Notes: generated by a model from the letters alone, not told the origin. 64,000 nt of DNA from Iris pallida (GCA_029216955.1 JANAVB010016199.1:15758322-15822321), one strand, 5' to 3'; positions 46,621-60,566 are shown, counted from the stretch's first letter. Numbers and translations: made by a program.

Positions 46621-47175
46621 TATTTTTGCATATTAAATTGTGTATTAATATGTATAAAAAATAATGTTATTAATGAAAAAATAAAAAAAGTACTTACTTA
46701 CTACATGCGTTTTCAAGATATAAATTAATAATGTTATCTCGGCTCAGAAGTGAAAAAAATAAAAATAAAAAATAAAAACTCAAAATGAACATTATAAACC
46801 CCTCAATTTTTAAATAAATAAATAAACTAATATAATATATTTTGAGTATTTTTAGATATTATTTTTATTATATAAATAGTCTTAGCCATGATTGAGTTTT
46901 GTTATGCATATCGACTAGAAATTATGGCATAACTAGTGTAGTCGTGTGTCATGATTAACATATTAGCCATGGTAGGGATGTTATAACCATATTTATGTCC
47001 CTCGTATGTAAATAAGTCAAGTTGTGGCTTAAATAATTATTTTTATAAGATTTTCACTTTTTAGGAAACCCGATTGTATCAAACTAGCTCAAACTTGACC
47101 CGAACCAAACCCAAACCTATGTAGGCATGTAGTGTATCCAAAACCTTCATATGTTGGCAAAATACCTAACTACCC

Positions 47176-47257
<82 letters not shown>

Positions 47258-47455
47258 ATTCATTAAATTGATTTGTTTCCATTTATAGAAAGTATCACAA
47301 GTGTCATCCTAGTTGGCAAAATACCTAACTACCCAAAACTCCAACCAACCAATACTCTAACCTAAATTCTATGCATGGCCTACCACACCAAACCCAAAGA
47401 AACCCCCTTTCCATGTATGTAAACCCATTGGGAAGCGCGTGCGTACACACAACAC

Positions 47456-47540
<85 letters not shown>
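46621..47540. other. AT-rich spacer with CA and TA microsatellites
   Basis: No gene seen. A 25-bp perfect direct repeat (GTTGGCAAAATACCTAACTA.. at 47153-47177 and 47312-47336) flanks a (CA)n tract (47178-47246). A long (TA)n tract fills 47462-47540, next to the LINE end. Confidence 0.7.
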
Positions 47541-47542
<2 letters not shown>

Positions 47543-48164
47543 AAGAAATGGTAATTCATTGATAAAGACTCGTTACAGACTGATTACAATCTCAAGGGAT
47601 GGACTCTATCTCACATCTATTTTCTAGTTTCCATACAATTTATATCCCACTCGATATTATTGAGAATACCAGCCAGGGTCATGCCTGTCCCTTTGAATAT
47701 TCTACGGTTCCTTTTCCGCCACACATGCCAAACTAACGATAGCAGCCCGAGTCTCGCCTGGCTGTAAACCTTGGCCCCCAAGCTTTCCATAGCTTTAACC
47801 TCCTCAACTACTTCCTGCAAACCTGCCTGAGTCCTGATGGCGATGGACATCTGATTCCTGTAGTGTTGCCAAATCTGACTGGAGAATGGATAACAGAAAA
47901 AGGATGGTCTTGTGTTTCAATCCCCCCCAAGGACGCAACTAAGAGAGGAAACCTGAATACCAAACTTGGCAAGTCGCTCCTTGGTGAGGAGCCTATCACG
48001 AATAGCTTTATAAAGACAAAGCTTAAACTTAGAAGCGGCTCCTTTCATCCAAACTATCGGTGCCCAGTCTACCGCATGGTGGATCGGCCTCACCTGCTCA
48101 TATACCAACTTATGAATAAATTCGCCATTGCCAGCTCCTTCCTAAGTCCAATAGTCAGCCCCGC
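47541..48164 (-). pseudogene. LINE reverse-transcriptase C-terminal part (zf-RVT region)
   Basis: Minus-strand frames read AVDWAPIVWMKGAASKFKLC, then RDRLLTKERLAKFGIQVS, and in another frame LSLVWHVWRKRNRRIFKG and WDINCMETRK. This is the zf-RVT region at the C-terminus of plant LINE ORF2 proteins. At least one frameshift separates the two frames. It is the part downstream of 58885-58404; the two were separated by LARD2. The (TA)n tract at 47462-47540 may be the element's simple-repeat 3' tail. Confidence 0.8.
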
Positions 48165-51100
48165 TGTCATATCCCTATTTTGATAATAGGTATATGATCG
48201 TATTTGGGTTATTTTCAAATTTCATATTTGTTTAAAATTTTATTTATTTTTTTCGGACTTGTGCTGGCCTTACTTGTTTAGGCCTGACATTTGATTATTA
48301 CTTCTATTAAATTGTTATTAATATTATTTTATTATTATTATTGGGGTTAATGTGGTTAACTTTTATTAAATTATTTCTATTATTATTAATGTCATCATCC
48401 TTATTATTATTATCATTATTGTTATTATTACTAGCATTATTAATCCTGAACCTACCCCGACCCCCAAATATCTAACCTAACCCTCTCACTCACTCAACTG
48501 CACCCCTCCCCCTTTCTCTCAGCTCACCATCTCTCTCTCTCATCTCTCTCCCCCACTCTCCCGACCACACTCACCTCCAGTCCCCTCTCTCCTTCCTCAA
48601 CTCTCTCTCCTCTGCTCATCTTTCTTCCGAGCTCACCCCTCTTTCCCACTCTCCCTCTCACTCACCTCCCCTCGTCTCCGACCGTCGACCGTCACCACTG
48701 CCTCCACTGCTCCCACTGTCACCGCCAGCCACCGTCTCCACCACCACTTCCGCGACTACCACCATTGCCATGGCCTCCAGCCACCTCCACTTCAGCCAGC
48801 ACTACCGCCCCCAACATCATCATCATCTACCACCACCACCATCATCGCCGTCATCGTCTTCCCCACGGCCGACCTCCTCCGTCGCGACCACCACCACCCT
48901 TGGCCGCCGCCATCACCTCCCTGGTAACCGCTCCCCTCTCTTCCCAGCTCCTTTGTCCCTTCTTTTCTTTTCTCCGGCAAGCAGCCGCCGCACATGGGGA
49001 CAGCTCTGCCTCGAGCGGCGGGAAGCCCTTGGGCCCCACGCTGCTCGAGCAGCGAGCCAGCCTCAGGCTGCGTGCTCTTCGGGCCACGTGTCTCGGTGCA
49101 CGTGCTGCCTCGAGCAGTGCGCTGCTCGGTCCGTGTGCGCCTCATTCTGCATATGCCTCGGTTTGCGTGCACCTTGGTGTGCATGCCGTCCCGATTTTCA
49201 TGCACATCGATTCTCGTGCTACCTTAGGCAACGTGCTACCTCGGTTGGTGCATTATCTCGATCCTCGTGTCTCGGCCTTTGTGCCTGCCTCGTGACCCAT
49301 GTCGCCTCGATTTACGTGTACGCACCGATTTGTGTGCCGTATCGATTTGTGTGTCATATTATATCTTGTATTGTCTTAATTTGTGTGCTCGCTCCGATTT
49401 GTATGTCGCATTGGTCCTTATGTCGTTTCGATTCGTGTGTACATCTCGATTTACGTGTCGCGTGATTCGTGCGCTATTTCGATATTCATGATTCCTCGAT
49501 CTACTTGTGCGTCTCGATACACGTGCACGTCTTGGGTTGCGTGCCTGTATCGGTTCACGTGCCTCAGTTTCCGTGCCAGATCCCTGTGCTGCTTGCAGGA
49601 CCCGCACGGTATAGCCTCCTGCCATCCTCCGTGCTTCTTGTTATTATTTTATTATTTAATTCTAATGATTGTTTATTATGTGTTCTGAGGACCTCGATGG
49701 ACGTAGTAGCTTGGACCATGATCGCCGAAGACTTGCTTACTTAGCCGAGCCCTCTAGGCAAGTATCCCTTGGTCATCGACGCCTCTTGCCCTCTACTAGA
49801 TTTTATTGCATTTTAATTTGTTGTAATTGTAAATGTATAACCATGAGTAGTGTAGCTATTAGTAGAACTGCCATGATGATAACTTATGATAGCTTGGTTC
49901 GATACCGGTTTACGACCGTATCGGACAACTCGGACGTGTCATCCACACCTCCGAGGACACGAGAATGACTCACACGTATGGATTGTCCCCATATGCCCCG
50001 TGTCCGACTCGCGGTCGGCTAACGGCTTTGGCTAACTGTTTCTATGACCTTGTTTGTGGCTTGGATATGACTGTGGGTCTTGGTGCGCCCTACATGGCGA
50101 TTCTTATTGCATGTGTTGGCTTGGTGCCCAGTACGCATCGTAGTGCTGCTGGAGGCCGAGACTTAGTGTTCTCGGCTATGGTTTGGTTTCCAGTACGCAT
50201 GGTAGCGCTGCTGGAAGCTGAGACTTAGTGTTCTCAGCCTGCGATTCTGCGGCGGGTTGTGCCGAATGAATTTTAGCCCCAATTCGTAGGGTGCTTCCGT
50301 CCAGAATATAAAAGAGACTCTGCCAAATTTTTCTAGAATTTTCGATCGGGAATTCGGTTCGAAGGATTGGGCAGAACCATTCCTTTGGTTTGCTGGACTA
50401 GACTCGTGCATGTTCATCTTGGTATAGTATACCTGATCCTATTGCCTGCTAGGTAGGCTCCATACTAGATTAGTCGCCTACCTCCTGACCTGTCTTGTCC
50501 GTCGGATAGCGTAAGGAGAGCGGTTCCACTCGGGAGACGGTCTGTAACCCTGGTCCTTGTTTGGTTTAAGGGTTGTAGATCTGCTCTAGAGTGGTTCACG
50601 CAATCCTTGCTACTTTTCTGGCGGCCTTTAATTAATAGACTCTTGTCCCCGCCTGACCATTCCTTCTAGGTGTTATCCTAGTCTAGCCAGCTAGGACTGA
50701 TAGTTGTCCTATGTATCAAGATTTATGATTTTGGGGTATATTTGAGGATTGAGTATTATGGGAGTATGATCTCGAGATATTGATTGATAGACCCACGTGG
50801 ATTCTTGGATAGTGTTGCTATTTCTTTTGATGATGTTCTAATTCGATCGGACATGACTGTGGATTCTTGGATTTTGATGATCGTGAATATTTCGCAGAAC
50901 GAGGAGAATATCGAGAATATTATTATATAATTTTTACTCGACTTTCCAAACGCCCAAAACCTGGTACCTTTGTGTATTACGGTAGTTGGGGAACCTGGTT
51001 TGAATGCTATGTCTTGGTAGTTGAGGGGTTCGTTTTCTAGTGGCTTGTGATCATTGACGCGGAGGATTCTTGTGAGCCAAAGGGCCTAGCATTGTCTATA

Positions 51101-52769
51101 GCGATTAGCCTAGTACCAAGTGATCGTATTTTCCTAATATAATATTTATCCTATCGGGGATGGGAAGACTATTGATAGATTGATCCGGTGGGTAGACCGA
51201 CTTGATGATTAGAGCTGAAGACCCCAGTGTACTTGAGATACTACTATAGTAGAGATCTTGACCATGTACCTGACCTGGTATCTATGCCACGATGTGGGCA
51301 TAGGACTCCATGTGATTGACCGATTGACCATGTTCCTGACTTGACTACTTGTACCCGTGCTGGTACCATTCTATGTGTACACCAAGGTGCTATCCAACGT
51401 GTATACTAAGGTACTAATTCTATGCGTGTACTGAGGTGCTACACGCTTTTATGTGTTATATGGCAGTGCACTCATCTTCCAGCACGGACGTAGTAGTTGG
51501 CCTGTAGTTTTAGCGTGGTTAGGACTGATTGACTGCTTGCTGCATTACACTAAGAATGAATCCAGATTTGAGACTTTCAGTATCGAGGTAGATTCGTACT
51601 TAGTGTACCTGTACTGAGGTACTCATCTAGGAGGATGAGCATGTGACCATGACATGTGATTCCATATAAATGTAGGGTTAATCTAGGCAACTAAAGATGG
51701 TAGAAGCATTGGGAGGAAGCAGAATCTCGAGATCGTGCATGCCAGCCGCTACAGGTGCTATGATTACCTGTCTAGCGCAAGGCTGACCGCCCCGGATATT
51801 GTTATCGTCCGTAATAGTGGATGGCAGTATCCGACTACTATATATACTACCATATGATTGATCTGTTTTGCATGGTTGCCTTTGAGGGACCAGTGCTTAT
51901 CCATGTGCTATGTGTTATTATTTGGCCTCGTTAGCCCTGCTGGATATAGCACGATCTGAGGATTTTTATATTACATTGTTGGGGTAACCCAACCTCCACA
52001 TAGATAGCCGTAGACATTTGAGTGGCCGCTTATTCACCTAAATTGTATGGCTTGTTGCTTGCTAAGCTGGCTGGCAGGTAACGCTGTCCCGACGCGGTAA
52101 TTCATTCCCTTGTTCTTGTTTGATGTAGGGGTGGGTTACTGTTCCGATGACGGACTACGAGTTCTAGTTGGCGATGCAAGTATTAGTGGATGTTAGGATG
52201 ATTGTGATGATTAATGGTTACTTACGTATTAGTTGTTGGATTGCTGCTTTATATTTTGTAATCATGCGTTGGTACTGCACGATCCTTTACCCTCATTACT
52301 GCTATTCATACATGTTATTCCTTTCATATATTATATCCTGCTGGTTTTCTTTGTCCGTCCTTGAGCCTTCCTTTTTGGTACTTGCTACGGTTGGCCTGAC
52401 CAACCCTGGATTGTTCCCAGATTGCTTGTGACCGACCCTCTGGATCTTTCAGACTTAACTTGGAGGATGTGCTTCAGTTCCAGACCATGCTAGGAACTGT
52501 GGGAAGGTATATTCGTCTACATTATTATCATGTACTGTAGACTTCCGATTATCATATGTGTATTTTCCTGTTTCCTATATGATTATCTCTCTTACAATTA
52601 TTTCATTAATTATTGCCTGTGGATATGAGATCAGATTTAGGCCATAGACTGCTTGCATGCTAGGATACCCAACAAGATTGACAGCCACGATTGCCGTATA
52701 ACATCTTCATACCTTATACGGTGTAGCTGGCTTACGTCCGTCCCCGTATTCCGGTACTGGGGCGTGACA
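48165..52769 (+). repeat. LARD2 LTR A (4605 bp)
   Basis: Contains a pyrimidine-rich leader (48480-48720), a Pro/His-rich open stretch (48765-49295), a zone of degenerate TCGATTTRCGTG repeats (49280-49580), a TATA-like AATATAAAAGAG near 50306 and short GTGTAC..GGTGCTA repeats (51370-51450). Similar parts in similar order to LARD1, but different sequence. Confidence 0.88.
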
Positions 52770-54091
52770 AGGTTTTATTGGTGGCCCATGCAGGTCTCAT
52801 TTTGAGATATTATTGGGTATCATATGATTATTGATCTCAGTCCACTATTTCTTGGGATTCTGACTTGCTACACTTGCCCTTCGCTCCCTTAAACTTGTGA
52901 ATTGGTCCTCATCTCTACCTAGACCTATTTTTCTTTGCCCTGTCTTATTTGTTGTTATCACCTCTGATCCTTGTTTGATGGATATGATCCTATAGTTGGT
53001 CATGTCGATCGTTTTATCCGATGAGATGTTATCTTATCTCCATCATTGGGTTACATGATTATTTATCTTGGGTTCTGTACTCTCTACCGGTGTTTTGCCT
53101 TGGTTGATTTCTTGTTATCCCTTTCATGGGTTGACTTCGTGTTGACTTAGTATCATTATCGCCCTCTTCGAGCGTTGGCTTGATTGTTGTAGAAGGAAGA
53201 TTTCATCAGGACTCCGAGATTGGATATTTTAACATTTTATGAGTATCCAGTGGATATTTTTGTATGAATTCAGCTCCTTTGATTCTGGACAGTTCCGTAC
53301 CCATGATTATCTGTTTCAGATATTATTTTTATTATAGATATACTTTCTATACACTATGTTTTGATATGGATCCTTAATTTGGAGTATTTTCTGAGGAAAA
53401 AGAAAAAAAAAACTATCTTGTGGTTATAATTGAAGGTATTTTGATGTATATTATGATCGACCTGGGTTTCGAATTTTGATTATTTTTCTGGAGTTATTTT
53501 GTCAGATATTTTGTGATTTTAGTGACTTGGATATTGATTTATAGATTTGATTCGTTTTGGGTATTTGTTAAGAGTACCGGGTGACCCAGTATACCTTGAC
53601 GGCGTGGTAATGAAAGTTGCAGCCGCTCGATTATAGTGCCCTGATGCATCTTTTGCAGCCATTCCGGATGGCGTGGCAAGGAATGATCATGACACACATT
53701 TTTCGGGTATTAGGAACTACGGTCATCGGTTCGAGACAGATATCCTGTTTTTATGATTTATGAGGATTTTTATGCAATTGGGATTTTACGTTTTCGGACG
53801 TTGTTTTTGATATTTTGTACTTGTTTTGACTTATGGAGTTATTTCGAGCAGGTGAGATTTCGATTTTCGAGATTTCGTAGTATTTTAGGATTTATCCTGA
53901 GAGTTGACTTGTGTAGCTAGGCATTGTTTTTCTAGATGTTTTCATATCGAGATTTTGTTAATTTCTTTATTGTATTACTTGATTTTTGTAAGGTGGGTAG
54001 AGTTTTCATGATATATATATTCTAGTTTTGAAAATACTATATTACATGATTTCGAAATTTCGAGGACAAAATTTTTGTAAGGTGGGTAGGA
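52770..54091 (+). mobile_element. LARD2 internal region, non-coding
   Basis: TGGTGGCCCATGCAGGTC lies 9 nt after LTR A, the same motif and spacing as in LARD1. The polypurine tract is at 54079-54091. The region is shorter than LARD1's and has no readable domain. Confidence 0.85.
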
Positions 54092-57000
54092 TGTTATATC
54101 CCTATTTTGATAATAGGTATATGATCGTATTTGGGTTATTTTCAAATTTCGTATTTGTTTAAAATTTTATTTATTTTTTTCGGACTTGTGCTGGCCTTAC
54201 TTGTTTAGGCCTGACGTTTGATTATTACTTCTATTAAATTGTTACTAATATTATTTTATTATTATTATTGGGGTTAATGTGGTTAGCTTTTATTAAATTG
54301 TTTCCATTATTATTAATGTCAACATCCTTATTATTATTATTATTGTTATTATTATTAGTATTATTAATCCTAAACCTACCTCCACCCCCAAATATCTAAC
54401 CTAACCCTCTAACTCACTCAACCGTACCCCTCCCCCTTTCTCTCAGCTCACCATCTCTCTCTCTCTCATCTCTCTCCCTCATCTCTCTCCCTCACTCTTT
54501 CGACCACACTCACCCCCAGCCCCCTCTCTCCTCCCTTAACTCTCTCTCTCTCTCCCCCTCTCATCTTTCTCCCGAGCTCACCCCTCTTCCCCACTCTTTC
54601 TCTCGTTCACCTCCCCTCGTCTTCGACCGCCGACCGTAACCACTGCCTCCACTGCTCCTACCGTCACCGCCAGCCACCGTCTCCACCACCACTTCTGCGA
54701 CCACCACCACCACCACCTCCATGGCCTCTGGCCACCTCCACTTCAGCCAGCACCACCGCCCCCAACATCATCATTATCTACCACCACCATCATCATCGCC
54801 GTCGTCGTCTCCACCACGGTCGGCCTCCTCCGTCGCGACCACCACCACCCATGGCCGCCGCCATCACCTTCCTGGTAACCGCTCCCCTCTCTTTCTAGCT
54901 CCTCCGCCCCTTCTTCTCTTTTCTCTAGCGAGCAGCCGCCGCGCACGGGGACAGCGCTCCCTCGAGCGGTGGGACGCCCTTGGTCCCCGTGCTGCTCGAG
55001 CAGCGAGCCTGTCTTGGGTTGCATGCTCTTTGGGCCACGTGCCTCGGTGCACGAGCTGTCTCGAGCAGTACGCTGCTCGGCCCGCGTGTGCCTCGTTCTG
55101 CGTATGCCTCGGTTTGCGTGCGCCTTGGTGTGCATGCCGTCCCAGTTTTCGTACACATCGATTCTCGTGCTACCTTAGGCAACGTGCTACCTCGGTTGGT
55201 GCGTTATCTCGATCCTCGTGTCTTGGCCTTTATGCCTACCTTGTGACTCGTGTTGCCTCGATTTACATGTATGTACCGATTTGTGTGCCATATCGATTTG
55301 CGTGTCATATTGTATCTTGTATTGTCTCGATTTGCGTGCTTGCTCCGATTTGCGTGCTTTATTGGTCCTTATGTCGTCTCGATTCGTATGCATGTCTCGA
55401 TTTGCGTATCGTATGATTCGTGCACCATTTCGATATTCGTGATTCTTCGATCTACGTACGCATTTTGATACACGTGCACGTCTCGGGTTGCGTGCCCGTA
55501 TCGGTCCGAGTGTCTCAGTTTCCGTGCCAGATCCCTGCGCTGCTTGCGGGACCCGTACGGTATAGCCTCCTACCAACCTTCGTGCTTCCTATTATTATTT
55601 TATTATATAATTCTAATAATTGTTTATTATGTGTTCTGAGGACCTCGATGGACGTGCTAGCTTGGACCATGATCGTCGAAGACTTGCTTACCTAGCCGAG
55701 CCCTCTAGGCAAGTATCCTTGCTCATCGAAGCCTCTTGCCCTCTCCTGGATTTTATTACATTTTAATTTGTTGTAATTGTAAATGTATAACCATGAGTAG
55801 TGTAGCTATTAGTAGAACCGCCATGATGATAACTTAGGATAGCTTGGTTCGGACCGGTTTACGACCGTATCGAATAACTCGGACGGGTCATCCACACCTC
55901 CGAGGACACGAGCACGACTCGCACGTATGGATTGTCCCCATATGCCCCTTGTCCGACTCGCGATCGGGTAACGGCTTTGGCTAACTGTTTCTATGACTTT
56001 GTTTGTGGCTTGGATATGACTGTAGGTCTTGGTGCGCCCTGCGTGGCAATTCTTATTGCATGTGTTGGCTTGGCGCCCAGGACGCATCGTAGTGTTGCTG
56101 GAGGCCGAGAATTAGTGTTCTCGGCTATGGTTTGGTTTCCAGTACGCATGGTAGCGCTGCTGGAAGCTGAGACTTAGTGTTCTCAGCCTGCGATTCTGCG
56201 GCGGGTTACGCCGAGTGAATTTTAGCCCCAATTCGTAGGGTGCTCTCGTCCAGAATACAAAGGAGACTCTGTCGGATTTTCCTAGAATTTTTGATCGGGA
56301 ATTCGGTTCGAAGGTTTGGGCAGAACCATTGCTTTTGTTTGCTGGACTGGGCTCATGCATGTTCATCTTGGTATAGTATACCTGATCCCATTGCCTGCTA
56401 GGTAGACTCCATACTAGATTAGTCGCCTAGCTCCTAACCTGTCTTGTCCGTCGGATAGCGTAAGGAGAGCGGTTCCACTCGGGAGACGGTCTGCAACCCT
56501 GGTCCTTATTTGGTTTAAGGGTTGTGGATCTACTCCAGAGCGGTTCACGCAATCCTTGCCACTTTTTCAGCGGCCTTTAATTAATAAACTCTTGTCCCCG
56601 CCTGACCATTCCTTCTAGGTGTTATCCTAGTCTAGCCAGCTAGGACTGATAGTTGTCCTATGTATCGAGATTTGTAATTTTGGGGTATATCTGAGGATTG
56701 AGTATTATGGGAGTATGATCTCGAGATATTAATTGATAAACCCACGTGGATTCTTGGATAGTGTTGCTATTTCTTTTGATGATGTTCTAATTCGATCGGA
56801 CATGACTGTGGATTCTTGGATTTTGATGATCGCGAATATTTTGCGGAACGAAAAGAATATCGAGGGTATTATTATATGATTTTTACTCGACTTCCCAAAC
56901 GCCCAAAACCTGGTACCTTTGTGTATTTCGGTAGTTGGGGAACCTGGTTTGATTGCTATATCTTGGTAGTTGAGGGGCTCGTTTTCTAGTGGCTTGTGAT

Positions 57001-58403
57001 CATTGACGCGGATGATTCTTGTGAGCCAAAGGGCTTAACATTGTCTATAGCGATTAGCCTAGTACCAAGTGATCGTATTTTCCTGATATGATATTTATCC
57101 CATCGGGGATGGGAAGACTATTGATAGATTGATCCGGTAGGTAGACCGACTTGATGATTAGAGCTGTAGACCCCCGTGTACTTGAGATACTACTATAGTA
57201 GAGATTTTGACCATGTACCTGACCTGGTATCCATGCCATGATGTAGGCAGAAGACTCCATGTGATTGACCGATTGACCATATTTTTGACTTGACTACTTG
57301 TACCCGTGCTGGTACCATTCTATGTGTGCACTGAGGTGCTATCCTACGTGTGCACTGAGGTGCTAATTCTATGCGTGCACTGAGGTGCTACACGCTTCTA
57401 TGTGTTATATGGCAGTGCATTCATCTTCCAGCACGGACATGGTAGTTGGCCTGTATAGTTTTAGCGTGGTTAGGACTGATTGACTGCTTGCTGTATTACA
57501 CTAACAATGAATCCAGATTTGAGACTTTCATTATCGAGGTGGATTCGTACTTAGTATACCCGTACTGAGGTACTCATCTAGGAGGATAAGCATGTGACCA
57601 CGACATGTGATTCCAGATAAATGTAGGCAACTAAAGATGGTAGAAGCATTAGGAGGGAGCAGAATCTCGAGATCGTACATGCCAGCCGTCACAGGTACAA
57701 TGATTACCTGTCTAGCGCAAGGCTGACCGCCCCGGATATTGTTATCGTTCGCAATAGCGGATGGTAGTATCCGACTACTATATGTACTACCATATGATTG
57801 ATCTGTTTTACATGGTTGCCTTTGAGGGACCAGTGCTTATCCATGTGCTATGCGTTATTATTTGGCCTCGTTAGCCTTGCTGGACATAGCACGATCTGAG
57901 GATTCTTATATTACATTGTTGGGGTAACCCAACCTCCACATAGATAGCCGTAGACATTTGAGTGGCCGCTTATTCACCTAAATTGTATGGCTTGTTGCTT
58001 GCTAAGCTGGCTGGCACGTAACGCTGTCCCGACGCGGTAATTCATTCCCTTGTTCTTGTTTGATGTAGGGGTGGATTACTGTTCCGATGACGGACTACGA
58101 GTTCTAGTTGGTGATACAAGTATTAGTGGATGTTAGGATGATTGTGATGATTAATGGTTACTTACGTATTGGTTGGTCAGGCCAATCATATGTGTATTTT
58201 CCTGTTTCCCATATGATTATCTCTCTTGCAGTTATTTCATTGATTATTGCCTGCGGATATGAGATCAGATTTAGGCCATAGACTGCTTGTATGCTAGGAT
58301 ACCCAACAAGATTGACAGCCACGATCGCCGTATAACGTCTTCATACCTTATACGGTGTAGCTGGCCTACGTCCGTCCCCGTATTCCGGTACTGGGGCCTG
58401 ACA
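54092..58403 (+). repeat. LARD2 LTR B (4312 bp) with an internal deletion
   Basis: Collinear with LTR A to about 58170, then lacks about 360 bp present in LTR A (about 52195-52550) and continues at ATCATATGTGTATTTTCC. A short GGTTGGTCAGGCCAA sits at the junction. Confidence 0.88.
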
Positions 58404-58885
58404 TCCGCCATCCCGATCTATCTGGATGCGTTCAATGTCCTCTTTGTACCATTGTCGAATATATCTATCAGTTACATCCCACTCACTATTTTTTATAAAT
58501 ATATTTAGCGTTTCCTCGCTGTCAATAAGTTCAAATGTTGGCCACCCCAGTCGTTCAACCAAACTCGCCTTATAAAGCCATGGGTCCTTCGAGATACTTG
58601 TTGAGCGCCAGTCACAAATGACTCGATTAGTGTGTTGCTTCAGTCGTTTCCTTTGCTTTAGAATCAGTTTAAAGGTGACGAAAAAGTTATTATTTTCAGC
58701 CACCACCCAAATTTTTTTCGCTTTGACATATCTACTCGAAGTCCATTGCACCCTCATGGACTTGCCTTCCAGGAATTTCCAAGCCAATTTAAGCACAGTG
58801 ACGTCCCATAATATTTGTAGTGACCGCAAACCTATACCTCCCTCATTTGTAGCTCGGCATAATTCCTCCCACGTGATTGTGTGTG
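58404..58885 (-). pseudogene. LINE reverse-transcriptase fragment, 5' side of the LARD2 insertion
   Basis: The minus strand reads EELCRATNEGGIGLRSLQIL and DVTVLKLAWKFLEGKSM, then VICDWRSTSISKDPWLYK and RLGWPTFELIDSEE. This is the zone after the reverse-transcriptase fingers in plant LINE ORF2 (EGGLGIRS..LKLLWKL in the family). It is cut on the right near 58885, so the catalytic YxDD part is missing. Confidence 0.82.
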
Positions 58886-59639
58886 TGAGACTCGTCTCAC
58901 TGTATCAGTATTTATATACGGATACATATTTTTGTACTGTGTTTTGTATTTTCTTGATTTTCGGAACGCTTTAAATTTTTTTCAACTTATAGACTTTCTC
59001 CTTGACCGGCATACCGCCAGTATACCAGTGTATACCGACGGCATACCTGTCACCCCCATTTTTCGTTATACGTATTTTCAGTGTACGTATACGGATTTCT
59101 GACATTTGACAGGTGACCTGTGTTTTGACTTATCTTTCATAGCCTTGCTATAGTTTAATCTTGTAATTGGTTCATTTTGGTTTGGTTCAACTTGGCATGA
59201 GTTGGTTTAGTTTGGTTTGAGATGAGAAGGGTTTTATATAAAAACCAACTTCTCTCTCTCCTCCATTTTTCATTTACTTTTCATCATCTTCTTCTCCATT
59301 TACTCCTCCAAACCTAGGCAAGTACATCTTGCCAAATCTTGAACGATATCATTTTTGTTTGTTATATTCTCTTCCTTTCATGATTCAAAGCCTCTTTAGA
59401 ACTTGAAGTTTTCGGTTTTGATGGTTACATTTTTGCATATCTAAGTTTGTAACTTTTTTATTCTTCTTGCTTTTGATCTCTTAAAGTTTGATATTTTTGA
59501 AATTTAATGGTTCCATGTTGTAGGAAATTTCATTCTACCCAATTTTGGCTTGAACCACTTGATTTCGATTTATTTTGAGAATGTTATGCCATTTTCTTGT
59601 TCATGGGTTCCCCACACCTTTTGGTGCTGTCAGGACGAT

Positions 59640-60115
59640 GAACAGTGCCGCACGCAGTGTTTTCATTATCGCGCGCCCGAGCGCCGTGTTTGCGCGCAAC
59701 GTGCACCGTAGGTACTTTTTCCCTCGCGCACCTTACTACTTGCGCGCCGTGCGCCCGCCATTTTTCTGTCGCGCGTCGTGCTTGCGCACAACGTGCGCCG
59801 CGCGCCTGCACATTTTTCTGCCGCACGCCCGCACATTTTTTTGCTGCGCGCCCGCGCGCCGTGCTTGTGCGCAACGTGCACCGTGGGCTTTTTTTCCCGC
59901 GCACAATGTGCAACTTGCGCGGCTGCGCAATTTTCTGACGTGCGCCCGCGTGCTGTGCTTGCGTGCAACGTGCGCCGTGGGCATTTTTTGCCCGCGCGCA
60001 ATGCACAACTTGCGCGGCCGTGCGGCCGCACGATTTTCTACCGCGCAACGTGCGTCGTGCTTGCGCACAACGTACACCGTGGGCAGTTTTGCTCGCGCAA
60101 CTTGCGCGTAGGTCA
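59640..60115. repeat. CpG-rich degenerate tandem repeat block
   Basis: Words such as GCGCCGTGCTTGCGCGCAAC, GTGCRCCGTGGGCATTTTT and GCGCGCCCGC alternate about five times with a loose period near 80-90 bp. Several frames on both strands are open through it, including one of 178 codons. That is explained by composition and not by coding. Confidence 0.8.
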
Positions 60116-60566
60116 CTCCAAATGACTGTTTTTGCCTCTTGAGATGTTTTGTAGCTAAAATCTTGAAAAAAATCAAAACATGAAAGTTGTAGATCTTTGT
60201 CTTGCCTTCAAGAACATTCTTGTTTCACTTTAATCAGAGTTTATAAGCTATAATTTCAATCATAGTTTTGATCTTTTTGGCATGTTTTTTGTACTTGACG
60301 TTTTTGAGATTTCCTTTGATTGTAATAAATTCTTATCATGATTAGATGACTTTGTACAGTTAGAAAATGATTGTACACCCTTTCTATACCTAACACTAGC
60401 ACAGATTCAATTTGTTTTATGCCGATTAGTTACTTTTACATATCTCTTCTCATATGTCAGGATATGTCTTTCCTTTCGAACATTTCTTATATGATATGAT
60501 ATGTGTTACCATGCTTTTTCGGATTTATTTTACTTTACAATCTATGCCATGTTTAGAATTTCTTTA

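Larger units (their letters stand above)
48165..58403 (+). mobile_element. LARD2: second large non-coding LTR retrotransposon, inserted in a LINE
   Basis: LTRs are 48165-52769 and 54092-58403. They start TGT(C/T)ATATCCCTATTTTG and end GGGGC(G/C)TGACA. The internal region is only 1.3 kb and ends with TTTCGAGGACAAAATTTTTG and TAAGGTGGGTAGGA, as in LARD1. The flanks are CCCGC (48160-48164) and TCCGC (58404-58408), a 5-bp duplication with one mismatch. LINE sequence on both sides belongs to one ORF. No gag-pol domain. Confidence 0.9.

Noticed and set aside
48770..49465. 231-codon frame in LARD2 LTR A and its counterpart at 54721-55416
   Set aside because: It runs from the C-rich leader into TCGATTTGCGTG repeats; at least three frames are open and no domain is visible, so it is treated as LTR sequence.
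59575..60111. 178-codon open frame and several overlapping frames on both strands
   Set aside because: They cover a GC-rich tandem repeat with few possible stop codons; the amino-acid pattern is only the repeat translated.
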